From: Chaunax sp. Z400
Lineage: Eukaryota; Chordata; Actinopteri; Lophiiformes; Chaunacidae
Assembly (NCBI GenBank): GCA_037577475.1
Contig: CM075202.1
Span: 10,247,501 to 10,311,500 of the forward strand
Reading direction: 5' to 3'
DNA length: 64,000 bases
Part shown: piece after piece, positions 51,402 through 63,667 of the stretch
Numbering within the stretch: position 1 is the first letter of the stretch
Layout of the letters: the number at the start of each line of letters is the position of its first letter
The notes under the pieces: generated by a model
What the model was told of the DNA's origin: nothing
Database searches by the model: none
What the model saw: the letters and a program-made list of their open reading frames with translations, nothing else
Translations under genes and position numbers: made by a program

Positions 51402-53402
51402 ATTGCTGCCTGAGTAGGGTGAGATGTCAGCCATGTCCTGGAGGTCACCACACTCAGACTTGATGAGGGACAGGGAGAGTACCTCGGCTGTGCTGCCAGT
51501 GTGTGCTGGTGAACAAGAGCGATGGTGGGGCCCAAGGTGGTGACTTGATGTCATCTTGGTCCTCAGGCTGGTGGTCTCCCGTGACAGGTCCATGGAGTCT
51601 GGTGAGGAACGGTCCTTGCCTGGGTAGCCACCTGTAGGTGCACTGAGAGGACTTTGGAAAGGGTAGCCCATTAGAGGCAGTGGAAAGGGGTGTCTAAAGG
51701 ATGGGGGGCTGAAGCCCATGGAGGCAGAGAGTGAGGAGGGGTGAAGGGCAGGGTGGTGGTGCCCACCATGTGCACCCACAGCTGAGGACTGGTGGTGGTG
51801 CTCACTGGGTGTCTTCCTCACAACTAAGGGCAGCGCCTCGGTTTGGTCAATGGTGGTGCCTGGCATCCCAGGCATGCTGGCAAAGGAGTCCAGTGGATTG
51901 GGAATGATGACATCACCGAAGCACTGCAGCCTCTGGTTGGCGGTGTGAAAGTTTGGGTTGTCTCCATTGACAACTGTAGGAAATCTTTCTGGAGGTATGG
52001 AAAGTGGGGGGAAGGCCTGCTGGGGTGTAGGACGAGGAGGCTTGGCAAAGACCTTAACAACTGTGTCCACCACCTGGGTCATGGCTGAATTGAGTTCTTG
52101 TTTCAGTGTTTCTGCCAGCTGTTTACCTTCAGCATGCATGGAGGAGCCAGGACCTCCTTGTGCTTTGCTCCGGCCGAGCCCCTCTCTTCTTGGTTTCCCT
52201 CCGTCCGCCAACAGGGCCTGTTCCTGAAGCAATGCCCGTGCCCTGTCAAGGAAATGGCCTGGGTCCAGGTCAGACATCTCATTATCAGAGCGCATGTCAT
52301 CTCCACCCCGGTCATCTGCGCCTGTATCAGACCTGGTTGGACTGTCCTCAGACATGTTTCCTGTGTCATTGTTGAGGTCATTGTGCAGTTCATTGTGTTC
52401 TGAGTCATCAGTTGAGTCATAGATCTGAAAGAACTTCTCTTGCAACTGGCGCAGCTGCTTCTGCATGTCCTCCAGCTGCAGCTTGAGTTGCCTTCGCTCC
52501 TCCTGCTTCTGCTCCTTCCTCTGGCACACCAGCTGGGTGAAGCTCTGCTGTTGCTGCTGAGGCAGACGCTGCTTACGCTTGTTTTCTCTGCTGTTACCGC
52601 TGCACACCTCGCCTCCCCGTGGGCTGCTGGGGGCCTGCTGCTGCGACAGAGGGGGTGGGCAGTCTAACTCCATCTCCCTTTCTCCATCCATCTCGTGGTC
52701 ACGCTCATGACGTGAAGCAGCAGGTACCACCACACTGGGTGAGTGGCTCATACCACGTATAATGTTTTCTACACGTGCTCGCTTGGCACGCAGGTGTTCA
52801 TCATTGAGACGTTCAATGTCAAAGGTGGCCAGACCAGGAGGACGACCAAATGGTGACACACACTCTTGAGGTGTGCTGTCCTGAGAGGAGTTACTGCAGG
52901 CATCCTCCTGGGCAGCATCTGAACTTGCATTGGAGAGCCCTGACCCCGGGAAGCTGGCATCCCCTCTATCACCCCTGTCTCTTTCTCCCCTCTCGGGTCC
53001 CCCTCCATTTTTAGCCATGTTATTCTTGAGAAGCTGGGAGATAATGGTGGTGCCAGGAAAGGGCATCATGCTGTCCTCATATGAGTTGGCCCTCTTCAGT
53101 AGCTTTCGGAGTACATTGGACTTGGACTCACTGTCACTGGCTGATACAACGCCAGGCCCACCATGTGGCTGCACTAAAGAACACTCCATGGAATCGGTGT
53201 CTGATCCGTGGTGAGAGTGTGAGCTCAGAGAGTTCATGGCACTAAAAAAGGCTGCTTTGGCGCGGGCAATGTTATCAATGGTTGCTGTTGCGGCTGCTAC
53301 TGTGGAGGAAGCTGTGCTGCCCACTGTCCTCTTAACACCAATGTCCACACGTCTTCGCTTGGTCTGTCTGTTCAGCAGGGAGTCGCTGTCATGGTCCGGC
53401 AT
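51402..53402 (-). CDS. prox1: prox1 coding exon 2: start codon and N-terminal regulatory two thirds of Prox1
   Basis: Prox1 is a nuclear homeo-prospero transcription factor that controls lymphatic endothelial, lens, retinal, liver and neural progenitor fate, acting as activator or co-repressor. This exon encodes residues 1-667. It shows a nuclear localisation signal at 12-25 (R-Q-T-K-R-R-R-V-D), nuclear-receptor boxes L-R-K-L-L (98-102) and I-S-Q-L-L (121-125), the conserved D-E-H-L-R-A-K-R-A-R-V block (201-211), basic and polyglutamine sequence (272-286), a coiled coil at about 295-326 and the SUMO consensus I-K-S-E with K648 (human K556). ATG 53400-53402 is the start: it gives the conserved M-P-D-H-D-S, has G at -3, and an in-frame TAG lies five codons upstream (53415-53417). 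The codon just before it is GTG, not a start. The donor is AAT|GTATCC. The total protein is 829 residues against 737 in human, the excess being low-complexity insertions here. Divergence suggests the teleost b copy, but this is unproven. Confidence 0.96.
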
Positions 53403-53468
53403 CACGGGCTGCTGCTATTGGGCCATATCCCACAAACCCAGTCCTCTAGGATCAAAGCCTCTGAGTAC
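53403..53468 (-). other. prox1: prox1 5' UTR portion of exon 2
   Basis: On the minus strand a T-rich tract and GCCGACAG precede GTACTCAG, giving a good splice acceptor at 53469/53468. The 66 bases to the ATG would be 5' UTR, including the in-frame TAG at 53415-53417. Confidence 0.7.
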
Positions 53469-55007
53469 CTGTCGGCAAAAAAAAAATCACAAATACATGA
53501 CTCACCACAGGAAAAAATATTTTCAGATTCAGACTCACTCACTCACTCACTCAGGACATATCCTAAAATCATTCAGTTTTTAATCTAAATTAAAATGTAA
53601 TCTATATAGAACAGAAAACTTGAATGCTTTGATTGACTGACACAATTAAAAGCCGTGAACCTCTAGGAAACTGCATTAGCCCACATTATGTATATAAACT
53701 ATGTTTCTAGAAGGACGAGGACATCCATGATTACATCTAGACAGTATGGATCAGTGACAGTGGGGTAAAGAGAACAAACAAGATGGGGTCAGAATTAGGC
53801 CTTGGCTCGACATTCCAGGGCAAAGTCCTACATTTTATCCCGTCCCCTGTTACTCGCCGTGCGACACTGAACCAGTTCCCACGGAAGACAAAGCTGCATA
53901 AAATTATGATAATTACTTAAGTATCTGTCCTAATTTCCATTTTTTTGTGGTGTGAGCCAAAATAGGAGCTATTAATTCACAAAATAAAATAAAAAGAAAT
54001 ACAGTTAAGGTTATCTGAAAATATATACAAGCGGAGGCAATGCACTTGCACACGCCTATATCTATAGACACTTTATTAAATTCTATTTCGTAAAAGAGAG
54101 TATTTTCATTTTAACACGTTTTCAATTTGGATAATTTGCAATTCTTGTGTTCACATTAATCAATATGGTCATCATATCTTAAGCAATGGGGAGATTGACA
54201 CATAAAAGAAACACAAAATGGGCCTATTGATTTTGGTGCCAGCATGAGCTCACTTCTGTGTTTTTTTGTTTGTCTTTTCATCTGGCAAGGGCAGTTAATT
54301 CTGCTCAAATGAGTAGGTCACAAAGGTCAACTCTGGCAAGGAGCAACTTAAAGAGCTCTAACAAAAACCCTAATGCCCCTCTGAAAGCAAAACGTTTTGT
54401 CAGTACAGGCCTGCATCAATAATGCTATGTAAGCAGCGGAGGCAGTGTCTCAGTCAGAGCAATATGGAGGAAATGATATCAGAAACGATTTAATCTGTAT
54501 GTCCCTCTTTAGAAAATTAAAATATGTCTGAGGTTAGTAAATGTTTAAATTTGACAAAGCTTTCTTGACAGCATTAAAGTGATTCCAGAATTTACTTTTT
54601 TCCCCCCTCTTACACTCTTCAGGAAAACACCAGCTCTTATTATAAGACCTGCAGTGGCTCAGTAAAAATCATAAAATTAAAAAAAAAAAATACAGCATTC
54701 TTGACTTGATTTTTCACGTTGTAAACATACTTAAATGTTACACTGATTTAGGTAAACTCTAAGATAGAAAATAGAATAATTTTATACACAAAAATGTCAA
54801 ATGACTGAATCGGATCTGCGTTGAGAGACACCAACGTTTGGTGTAAGTTCTTGCAGCCAACAGGGAAAACTGAACAACTTCAGTCGGATTAAAAAACCTT
54901 TTCCTCACCTTTGTTGAACTGAAATACTTTTTACCATCTTGACATTATAGCTACGTGTGAAATATATTTTTCAATAAAGAAAGTCTTGTCACTTAGCCAT
55001 ACATTCT

Positions 55008-55040
<33 letters not shown>

Positions 55041-56348
55041 GGGCACACAACTTTGCTCTTTGGCTTTGTTAGATGCTAGTGTGATGCACTGCACAAGGGA
55101 CATGACTGAGTTTTTTTTTGTTGTTGTTGTTTTTTCTGCTCCTCAAAACAGTTTGTAAAAACTCACAAGATAAAACTGCAAAAGTCCAAATTTACTGAAA
55201 TAAAAGGTAGCCTTAATGCTTCATCCAAAAAAAATGTCCTTTTAAAGTGACACCAATTTTCTACAATACAACCATACATTGATATGAAAGCTCTGACTGA
55301 GGTTTTGCCAGCCATATCCAGCAGTTCAGACAAGCGGTTATATCTCCAAGAAAATAAAACCTTTACGTGATCGCGGCAGGATCTTAACAATGAGCTTGAA
55401 ATGGTCCCCAGCACCTGTCTTTTCCGACAGTGCACCTGTCTCCCATTGCCCATGCGCACTCTCTCTCTCGCTCATTAAAAAACGTTTAATAATTTCAATG
55501 TGAACTTATGAACGAGTTGTTGATATTCACTCCAACTTTTATAGATCTTCACTACATCGTTTTAATTATTTCAGTGAGAGACATATTCTTGTCTAAATTA
55601 CTGAATCGACCCTTTTCTGTTGATGGTTTATGTGCAATATGCAGTTTCTGTAACTTTTAGGAGTTGAACTTCACTACATTTACGCTGAGATGGTAAAAGT
55701 AAGACTTGGCTGCTCTTTTGCATATTTAATGCTTAATTGACAGACTAAGATATCAATACCCACGAGAGACACATTTGCGTTCCAACAATATAACCTGCCA
55801 ACGTTTTCTCACAATTTTTCCAAAGTGCTGCCACAGAAGATAGACGTCAGATTCACAGAACAGGAGAATTGGCAAGCTCCGCAGCTGTCCGGTAAGGATT
55901 TTGTGACAACAAAAAGGCATGTATGAGGTGTAAAAACGAGATTTAACCCACAGCACAAAGACAGCATGATTAATAAATATCATGTCCAGGTAAATCTCAG
56001 ATTTTGTCTATAATCCTGTTCTACATCACCTTCCCCGTTCTGAAATAACGCACACTTCCAAAACTTACTCCGCAAAGTTGCAAATCAACTTGATCTCCGC
56101 TTTGATGAGGAAGGTTGGGCTTCTGTCCGCAAATCATCCTCGCAAAAATACGGACTGCTCACGCAACTCTTACCACATATCAAACAAGATGAGGGGAACG
56201 AAACGGGGCAAATAATGTATATGATTAGATGATGATCGCCAGAATACATTTCCCCATTAATGATGTTTGATTTGTTTATTTTTTCCGCCCACCGTGCGCA
56301 GGCGAGCCACAACAAGAGAGGGAGGTATCCGAGGAAAAGGTTACTTAC
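53469..56348 (-). other. prox1: prox1 intron 1 (2.9 kb, inferred)
   Basis: AT-rich, without recognised genes or mobile elements apart from a CA array at 55009-55039. Its boundaries rest on the acceptor at 53469 and the strong donor consensus at 56343-56348. Confidence 0.55.
55009..55039. repeat. (CA)n microsatellite
   Basis: About 15 CA units in prox1 intron 1. Confidence 0.85.
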
Positions 56349-56700
56349 CCTTTAGATGAAGAGGGGGACAACCTCAAGTGCTTCGGCAAAAAAAGACAAA
56401 ATACGCAGGGCAACGCGGATTGCTGGATGCTGGGATACAGCCTAACAAATTCTCAGAGAAGAAACAGTTGGAATAAAGTCAGCGACGCGAACGAAAGGAA
56501 CAAAATAGGAAAAAATATAAAAGATGAAAAGAGCTCTTGCGCGTCGGTCTCTCCCTCTATGCTCTGCTGTGACTAAAAGAGCGAGAGACATAGAGACAGT
56601 GCGAGAGACAGAGAAAGAGAGAGAGAGACTATGTGTATGAGTCTCCGAGGCGCACTGGATACAGAGGACTGGGTGCTGGAGCGCTCCTCCACCACTAAGA
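56349..56700 (-). other. prox1: Probable prox1 non-coding exon 1
   Basis: On the minus strand the word AAAG|GGTAAGT-like sequence gives a strong donor (GTAAGT at 56343-56348), so an exon ending at 56349 is likely. Its body is CT-rich on the minus strand (GA-rich at 56575-56630 on the plus). The 5' limit is not fixed by the sequence; it is set near the promoter motifs just to the right. Confidence 0.5.
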
Positions 56701-56860
56701 TTCACTTTAAGACGCGGCTGAAGGAAACAGGAAGACGTGCGCGTCATGGGCGGGGTGATGTAACTGTCGCAACCTACCAATAAGAAGCGTCTGTCCGGTC
56801 CGGAGAACAACGCACTGAACTTGACCAGAGAATGGGACTTGAGCATGCAACTAAAGAGAG
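56700..56860 (-). promoter_or_regulatory. prox1: Probable prox1 promoter (GC box and CCAAT box)
   Basis: A GGGCGGGG GC box lies at 56748-56755 and a CCAAT word (ATTGG on the minus strand) at 56777-56781, both just upstream of the inferred exon 1. The area is richer in CpG than its surroundings. No clear TATA box is seen at the expected distance, as is usual for CpG-type developmental promoters. Confidence 0.45.
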
Positions 56861-59220
56861 AGAGAGGAAAAAAGGAAATATCACTCTTACTAATCTGTTT
56901 CTTCCCAAATCATCGGCTGCGCTAGTAAGAACGGTTACGCACTGACTTTACACTGCCTAAGCCGCAATGAAACACATAGTGTACATATTATTATCGTAGT
57001 CTCATGTTTGAAATAGGAAACATTCTTTAATAACTGGTGAAGTGTCAGTGCTACTTGGTTCTTATAGATTTTGAATAAAGTGTCATTAAAATCAGAATGA
57101 GAACAATTTCACGGTGATAACAAGAAAAAAAAAACATTTGTTTTTCAAAAAATGAGATTATCTCCCGACTTAGATTCATCCATTACATTTAATCATAACA
57201 GCATGTTTTAAATGTATTGTTAAGGAAGACGGTTTTGTACCGCTTCAATGCAAATGTTTTCAGCGCCTTCCAGTCATCCTTGTGGCAGTAAAATTAAAAA
57301 TTAACGGTCTGTTTTACAATTCAAACGACTTTTTCCAATGCTGGCGTTGATGCATGTTTCGATTATGTTTGAGACTCTTTTAAATGCACGAACATTCCGT
57401 CAAGCCCAGTCATTTTTAATTATTATCAGTTCTGTAATTTGATCGTTTAATATGTCGGAATAACGTTTATATTTTATACATCAGTAGACTTCTTCTTTTT
57501 TTTTTTTGCAAAGACAACTGGTGCATATTTAACTTCTAAAAGTGAATATCAGTGCGTCACTTGAGTATTGGAGGATCCAAGTGGTATGTACAGTCATTTT
57601 ACATGCAGTTTCCTCATCTGTTGCAACAAAGTCTGATTTATGAACAAGTACATGAGCACAGAGGCTCTGAGCTTTGGATTTAATATTATCCAGGGAAGCC
57701 AATATATGCGGACAGTTAAACGTCTCTTTGTAATGTGCTCAGCAAAGAGCCGAATATCATCATGACACGTGCATCACTTTCTTTCTTCACTGAAATATCC
57801 CTGTGCGTAAAGATCGCATTGCCATCAAAGGTAATTAAGTAAAACCGATGCTATCTGAAAACATAATTCAAACGTTATATCTGTAAATCTAAAGATTTTC
57901 AATGACGTAGTAGATTTATTTCTGCTTTTGAAACTTCCCCACCTAAGGCTGAACCCTGCAGGCACTGACATCTGATCCTTACCGCAGAAAAACCCGTTTG
58001 ACGCGTCTGATTTATGAAATGATGACAGCCGCTCGCCCTCTTCCTCCTGCATTATTACAAATTGGATGCTTCTTATTACACTGCAGTTTTTGCGCTCTAT
58101 AAATATTTCAGCCATGGACCTTTAGAATAGGTAGACAAATATTATTAATATCATGTAGGAAATAATATTGTTTTGTGCAATTTTTAATCTTTACAGATTA
58201 CTTTTTCATCGACTCAGACTAACGATATTTCTTGATAACACAGGTCCACCTGGCTCTGTTGCGTTTCTGCAATTAGAGAAAGCATAAGTATATAGTAAAG
58301 TAAATTGTCTATATTCATTTTATAACGAATATATATTTTATTATTATTAATATCACTGTAACAACATGATTATTATTGGTGAACCAAGTTTTTAAATTCA
58401 TCTATTTGTTGAAGGCGGTAAATAAAAAGTTGTTGATGTGCTATTTTTATCAGATCAGCGTCCTTTTGCCCTTTCCCCCTCTAGTTTTTCACTTTGGATT
58501 AATTTGTGGCTCGCAGAATCTTCTTTTTTATTCTCTGCACAAACAGGATCCCAAAGTACTTAACGTTAAATCTTATTTTCCATATGCTCCTCTGTCAGGT
58601 GCCAAAAAGGAAAAGGCGAGTCTCTTTTCCATGTCGCATGCAAGTGTTTTTAGGACGAACGAATTGCAACGAAGTCAGCAAAGTTTAGTGTCTGGAATGT
58701 CTTTTCCAAAGCAGGTGTCCCGGCCCCCTGTTCCCCTCACTGGCCTGTGGCTGATTTGGCCTCGGCTCCCCTGGGTACCGTCGATGCGCACTCAGGCTGG
58801 AAAAACAGGCCGGGACTTTAAAGAAGCGCATGTTTGGAAAAGGAAGACTCTGATGAGGTGTAGAGGAAACATGTTGGTTAACACCGGCTGCTCCTATCGC
58901 GGCCCATTCCAGGTGGATCAACCCGTCTATTTATTCCAGACTCACTTTCCTCCTCTTTTGGGTCGAGTGCGACACACCTCGATGCCCAAGACTGATAATG
59001 CGCTCTGGCATTGCGCACTGATGGCTGAATTTATTGACATATTTATTAGAGTTGGAGAAGTAGAAAGAGGGAGGCGGTGAAAAAATATATTTTTCCCAGA
59101 GGTATTATACTTTTAAAATCACATTCTGACCACAATTAAACGATAAGAAGTGCGGGCACGCGATGGTATGCCGGAGAGGAGAAGAGCCAGAGGAGCCACT
59201 GGCCTATTTTTAATCAACTG

Positions 59221-59221
<1 letters not shown>

Positions 59222-59267
<46 letters not shown>
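59222..59267. repeat. (TTA)n trinucleotide microsatellite
   Basis: About 15 perfect ATT/TTA units. Confidence 0.95.
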
Positions 59268-59268
<1 letters not shown>

Positions 59269-59469
59269 TTGAATGCAGGAAATCAAGCATTGCCAAACTT
59301 GGGGATTTTTCTGAATTGAAGTTATATGAAATACTATTGAAAGATTGAATACTGGTCGGGAGAAGAAGCAATTTCTCGAGTTGCAGCGGTTATAAAATGG
59401 CATTAATCAGATAATGACTTGATGAGCTTCTGCAGCAGCTCCATTTCTTTTCATGGACAGTTTTTAGAG

Positions 59470-59473
<4 letters not shown>

Positions 59474-59552
<79 letters not shown>
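59474..59552. repeat. (GA)n microsatellite, about 79 bp
   Basis: Uninterrupted GA array about 2.7 kb upstream of the inferred prox1 promoter. A GGAGA-rich tract at 59650-59692 follows. Confidence 0.95.
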
Positions 59553-59554
<2 letters not shown>

Positions 59555-60033
59555 ATTTGCAAAAACACAAGCAGAGAGTGATGGTATAGCGTTAAAAGCT
59601 GTTTTGTTCTGGAGAGGTCTCCGGGTCCATGAATAAAAAGGGTTAGGAAAGAGGAGAGGAGAGAAGAGGAGAAGAGAGGAGAGGAGAGGGTTTGTCCGAG
59701 TGTAATAAATGAGTAGGCGTCTGACTCTCTGAGCCTCTATAGTTCTTGTTGGACCTCATGTCCAGCATTTAATGAATTCATCTTTTAACGATGAGGATAC
59801 TGCAGGAAAGTATATACGGCACTTGTTTGAGTTGTCAGGGAAAACCCCATTTCGAAAAGAAGAAGCCTGTGTCACCTGCGCGCAATATAAGAAAAGTCTG
59901 CAGTAAAATGAAATAAATGTAGATACTGTGAATGCTATTATTTCTGATATTAACTCTTGGATGTTATGGGGCTGTAATAGCTGGCCTCCGATGACCCACA
60001 TCCCTCTTTCTAGGCTACAAGTGAATTTGGAGG

Positions 60034-60074
60034 CGTGTGTGTGTGTGTGTGTGAGGGGGGGGGGGGGGGGGGGG
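60034..60074. repeat. (GT)n-G20 compound tract
   Basis: About ten GT units followed by a run of 20 G on the plus strand. Confidence 0.9.
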
Positions 60075-63000
60075 GATGCCTGTTTTACGAATTTGATGAC
60101 TGCACATCATACACACACTTGGATTCAAATATGCTTTATTTGCATGACCATTGTTGCAGAAGAAGCAACTATATGACACAATGTAAAGAGAACATGTCAA
60201 TGACAAAAATAAGACCATGCACAAACAACGAGAAACAAAATGATAAATAACCAAGAACAATAATATGAGAAATTTCTGGAGCATTTCTACGTTTCCTCGG
60301 GAACTCACACACACTAAGCCCTCATTTTCTGAGTGTTCACACACAGTAATGCAATGTCTAAAAAACAAATTCAACATGTGATAAAAAAAACTGTTTGCTC
60401 TAACATTAAAGAGGGCTCATGTTGGCCTGCACTGGAAATAATAGGCAATTAAAAGCATCATGCGCAATGAGCTGATGGAGATATGGCTGCAGTCAAACTC
60501 ATTAAAGCCACATACATATTATAAACATCATAATTAGTATAAGCCATGTGTAAAATATCCTAAATCAGCTACATATTTGACATTTCTTTATCAGAATATA
60601 ACAATGAGTTTTGCAAGAGTTACGAACAACCTTGAAAGTATATAATTTTAAAAAAAAATCACTGCCTCTGAAAGGGGTTAGGCTAAAGTCAACAGGAATG
60701 AAGGGCGCACTCGCACTAACACACGCAGAGCGCCTTGGAGGTGCTTGGGCGCGCAGACATGCTGGGAAATCGCCTGGAACTGCATTAAGCCTGACGTCCT
60801 TAAAACAAACAATGGCACCATGAAATAAGGGCTTATGCGCTCAAAGTCAAAGAGCCCCCACAGCATCTCTCCCTGTTTATCCCCCCCTCTGTCTGACACA
60901 CACACACACACACAACACACACACTCTCCATTTCTTGGGGGTTATACAGTCAGGCTGGCAGCTCCATTGGGAGGGGACCGACTTTGCTCCTGTGAACTCT
61001 CACCTGTCAACATGGAGCAGAGGACTTTAAACGCGAGGGGACTTTAGTTGTTTACTTCTGGTGGTGTCTTGGCCGCGGTCACAGCTGGCTGTGGCGGTGC
61101 GTTTAATGGCGAGGTTAAAATCCATGCCAAACTCCCAAAACAATATGGAAGTCTTAATTCTTACTTTGTTGAGAGGTGACTTGAATCATTTTTTTTATTT
61201 TTTATTTTTTACATGTGCCCCATCGGTTGGCTGCATGCATCATACATTCAAGTCAGCTTGACTGACATGTGGCAACTTTGAGATTCTGTCCACACTGCTC
61301 GCTACCGCCCCACGGTGTCGGCTATTTTGACAGACGCATCACAGAGCAGGATAATGGTTATGAAAGTTGCAATTAAATAAAAATTGACGTTATTTTTTTG
61401 CTTCTTAGTGTGTGCCGAATTTAAGAGTTGCTTTCGATAATACATGCACTGTCTTAATTGTTTTCTGTGATGCAGACTTTTTAGTTCATAAGCAAAGCAA
61501 CGTGTATTTCCAGATTTCTGAATTGAGTCTGGTAGCAAGTCCCTCTACCCCATGACAGGGTGAAGTTTTTTTTTTTTTTTTTTTTAGATTTCCATCCTCC
61601 AGTGCGACAAGAAAAAAAAGAAAAAGCACGGACTGTGGCAGATAAGCGGCGGTCTGTTTTCGCTCCTCTGATCAGTGGTAATTATATTAGTTGGCGTGGA
61701 GGTAAGTGGTCCTCCCCGGGGGGCGTATTGTACTCGACTCAGTCCATGTCATAAAATAAAATTACAAGGAAAGGAGAAGATATCCTACAATAACAGAGGC
61801 GGGTCATAAAATCAAAGAGTAGCTAAATTAAATCTATAGGAAAAAAAAACTCATGGAAAATACATTATGCCTGTGATGGACGGGGGGCAGGGGGGTTTCA
61901 AATAAAAGGCAGGTTAATGAGTTTTTAATAGCCTATTCTCTATGACTACATGGTTGTTAAACAGCGCGCACACAACCACTCTCCTGCTTTCTGAGGCAGT
62001 TAAGAGTAATTAGTCGTACCTTTCTGCGCTTCTCCAAATACTATAAAGAAAGGCGTCTTTAAGTATATGAAGTGACATGTGCAAGGCTTAAGTAGCTTAA
62101 AGTGCCTCTGTCACCACACACATTAATCTCCAGTCATAAGTTTAGCTCTCTCCAGCCGTCGGCTCTCCTGTTACAGCAGCGGACATTCACACATCTTGTA
62201 CCTGTTGGCACCCTTTTGTCTGGTTTATGTATCTGTGTAACCTTTGACCCCCACAGTGGATGTTTGGGCCTAGCACCTAGGAGGCCCTCAAACGCACCAC
62301 AGGGGGCCTTTTGCCGGTGACCTCTCTTGACCTCTCGCTGACCTTACACACCAGATGATATTTGGCTGCCTTAGGGGAGGTCAGGAGGAGGGTAAAGCTG
62401 TTGTAATTGGTCTGGAAACAGACACAGACAAACACACAAATTGATTGAGATAAGTGTTGTTTTCTGGTTGCTTGTTGATTGATAGTGAAATTTCTCGCTC
62501 TGTCCAACTGGAGATGAATAAATGTAGCGCGAGGGACAGGAAATTAGTACCATCATTTTACCTAACTTAAATGTATGTCCATTTTATACTATCTTATAGT
62601 ATTTTTATACTATTATTTATACTTATACTCCACTGCATTTTAGAGAGAAATATTGTTCTTTTCACTCCACTTCTTCTTTTCCGGTAAATTATTATTGAAT
62701 TATTAATTAATTATTAATTCAAGTTAATTGAACTTGAAATGTGTATTTTTCGCTTTCAAAAAAATCTGAATTTATATGTATCCTGACCGAAAGTCTGAGA
62801 TGACCTGAGATGATTACATGATGAGTGTTCACTCAACTCATTAAATTCAATTTCTGTCATCTACAGATATGATAGAAGGTTGCTGTATGTATGACAGAAT
62901 AAAAACAATGCTAAATGCCACGAAGGCTTACAGTTACAGTATAGGCACAGCTTTATTGTTTGTTCTTATCACGGTCATGTTGTGTCACCACAAACTCCCA

Positions 63001-63524
63001 TTTAGTCGATATTTCAGTCCTTGTCCACAGTGTACTCCCAGACATTCATCTTGCATCATTCAAACTTCTTATCTTTCACAATGAGCCTCCGTCTTACAGA
63101 ACAAGTCAACCTGAGATCTTGTCCAGCAGTCACGTGCACTATGGTCATCCTGTGACGTGTGTCGCCTGGGTAGTTGACAACTGATGGAAGGCAGGTGTTG
63201 GTAACGCGTCTTGTACCGACAGCATCTGACTCATTTGCACTGCAGCTACTAACACAGTTACATCTGCAGCAGCACCCAGACAGGTACCCTTAATGCTGTT
63301 ACAACCTGACGTGATATGACGTGCTTCGCAAACTATGTTGTCCAGTTGTTTAGGTGTTCAGGGATGGATAACAACACCAGGATGTGGTGATCCTTATTAA
63401 GAAGTAAGGGTACTCATGTGGACAAAAATCTCAGGTGCTGGTATTTAGTACCTGTGAGGATTGGCCCATTTCATGCGGCGCTCACATGTTGTCTTTGGTA
63501 ATGTTGGTAATTCTGGCATAAAAA

Positions 63525-63667
63525 AAGCTGAATCTTTAAGTTCTTTTTTGGCAAATGAAGAACTGACTCCCCAAACTGAAAGAAATTTAAATGGAACAGT
63601 AAATTATGAATGTTATACTCCATTTCTGTCAATAGAGTCCCCTAAATCCTTCACACTGGACCTTTAA
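63525..63667. repeat. Possible tail of a fish interspersed repeat
   Basis: The ending 'ccctaaatccttcacactgg' followed by ACCTTTAA (63640-63667) resembles the terminus of a repeat I recall from several fish genomes. The other end was not located. Confidence 0.35.

Noticed and set aside
51824..53214. Several open frames overlapping prox1 exon 2 in other frames
   Set aside because: Shadows of the long coding exon; none has an independent family match.
53403..53405. Prox1 start extended by one codon (apparent double methionine)
   Set aside because: The codon at 53403-53405 is GTG, not ATG. The eukaryotic start is the ATG at 53400-53402, which also matches the conserved M-P-D-H-D-S.
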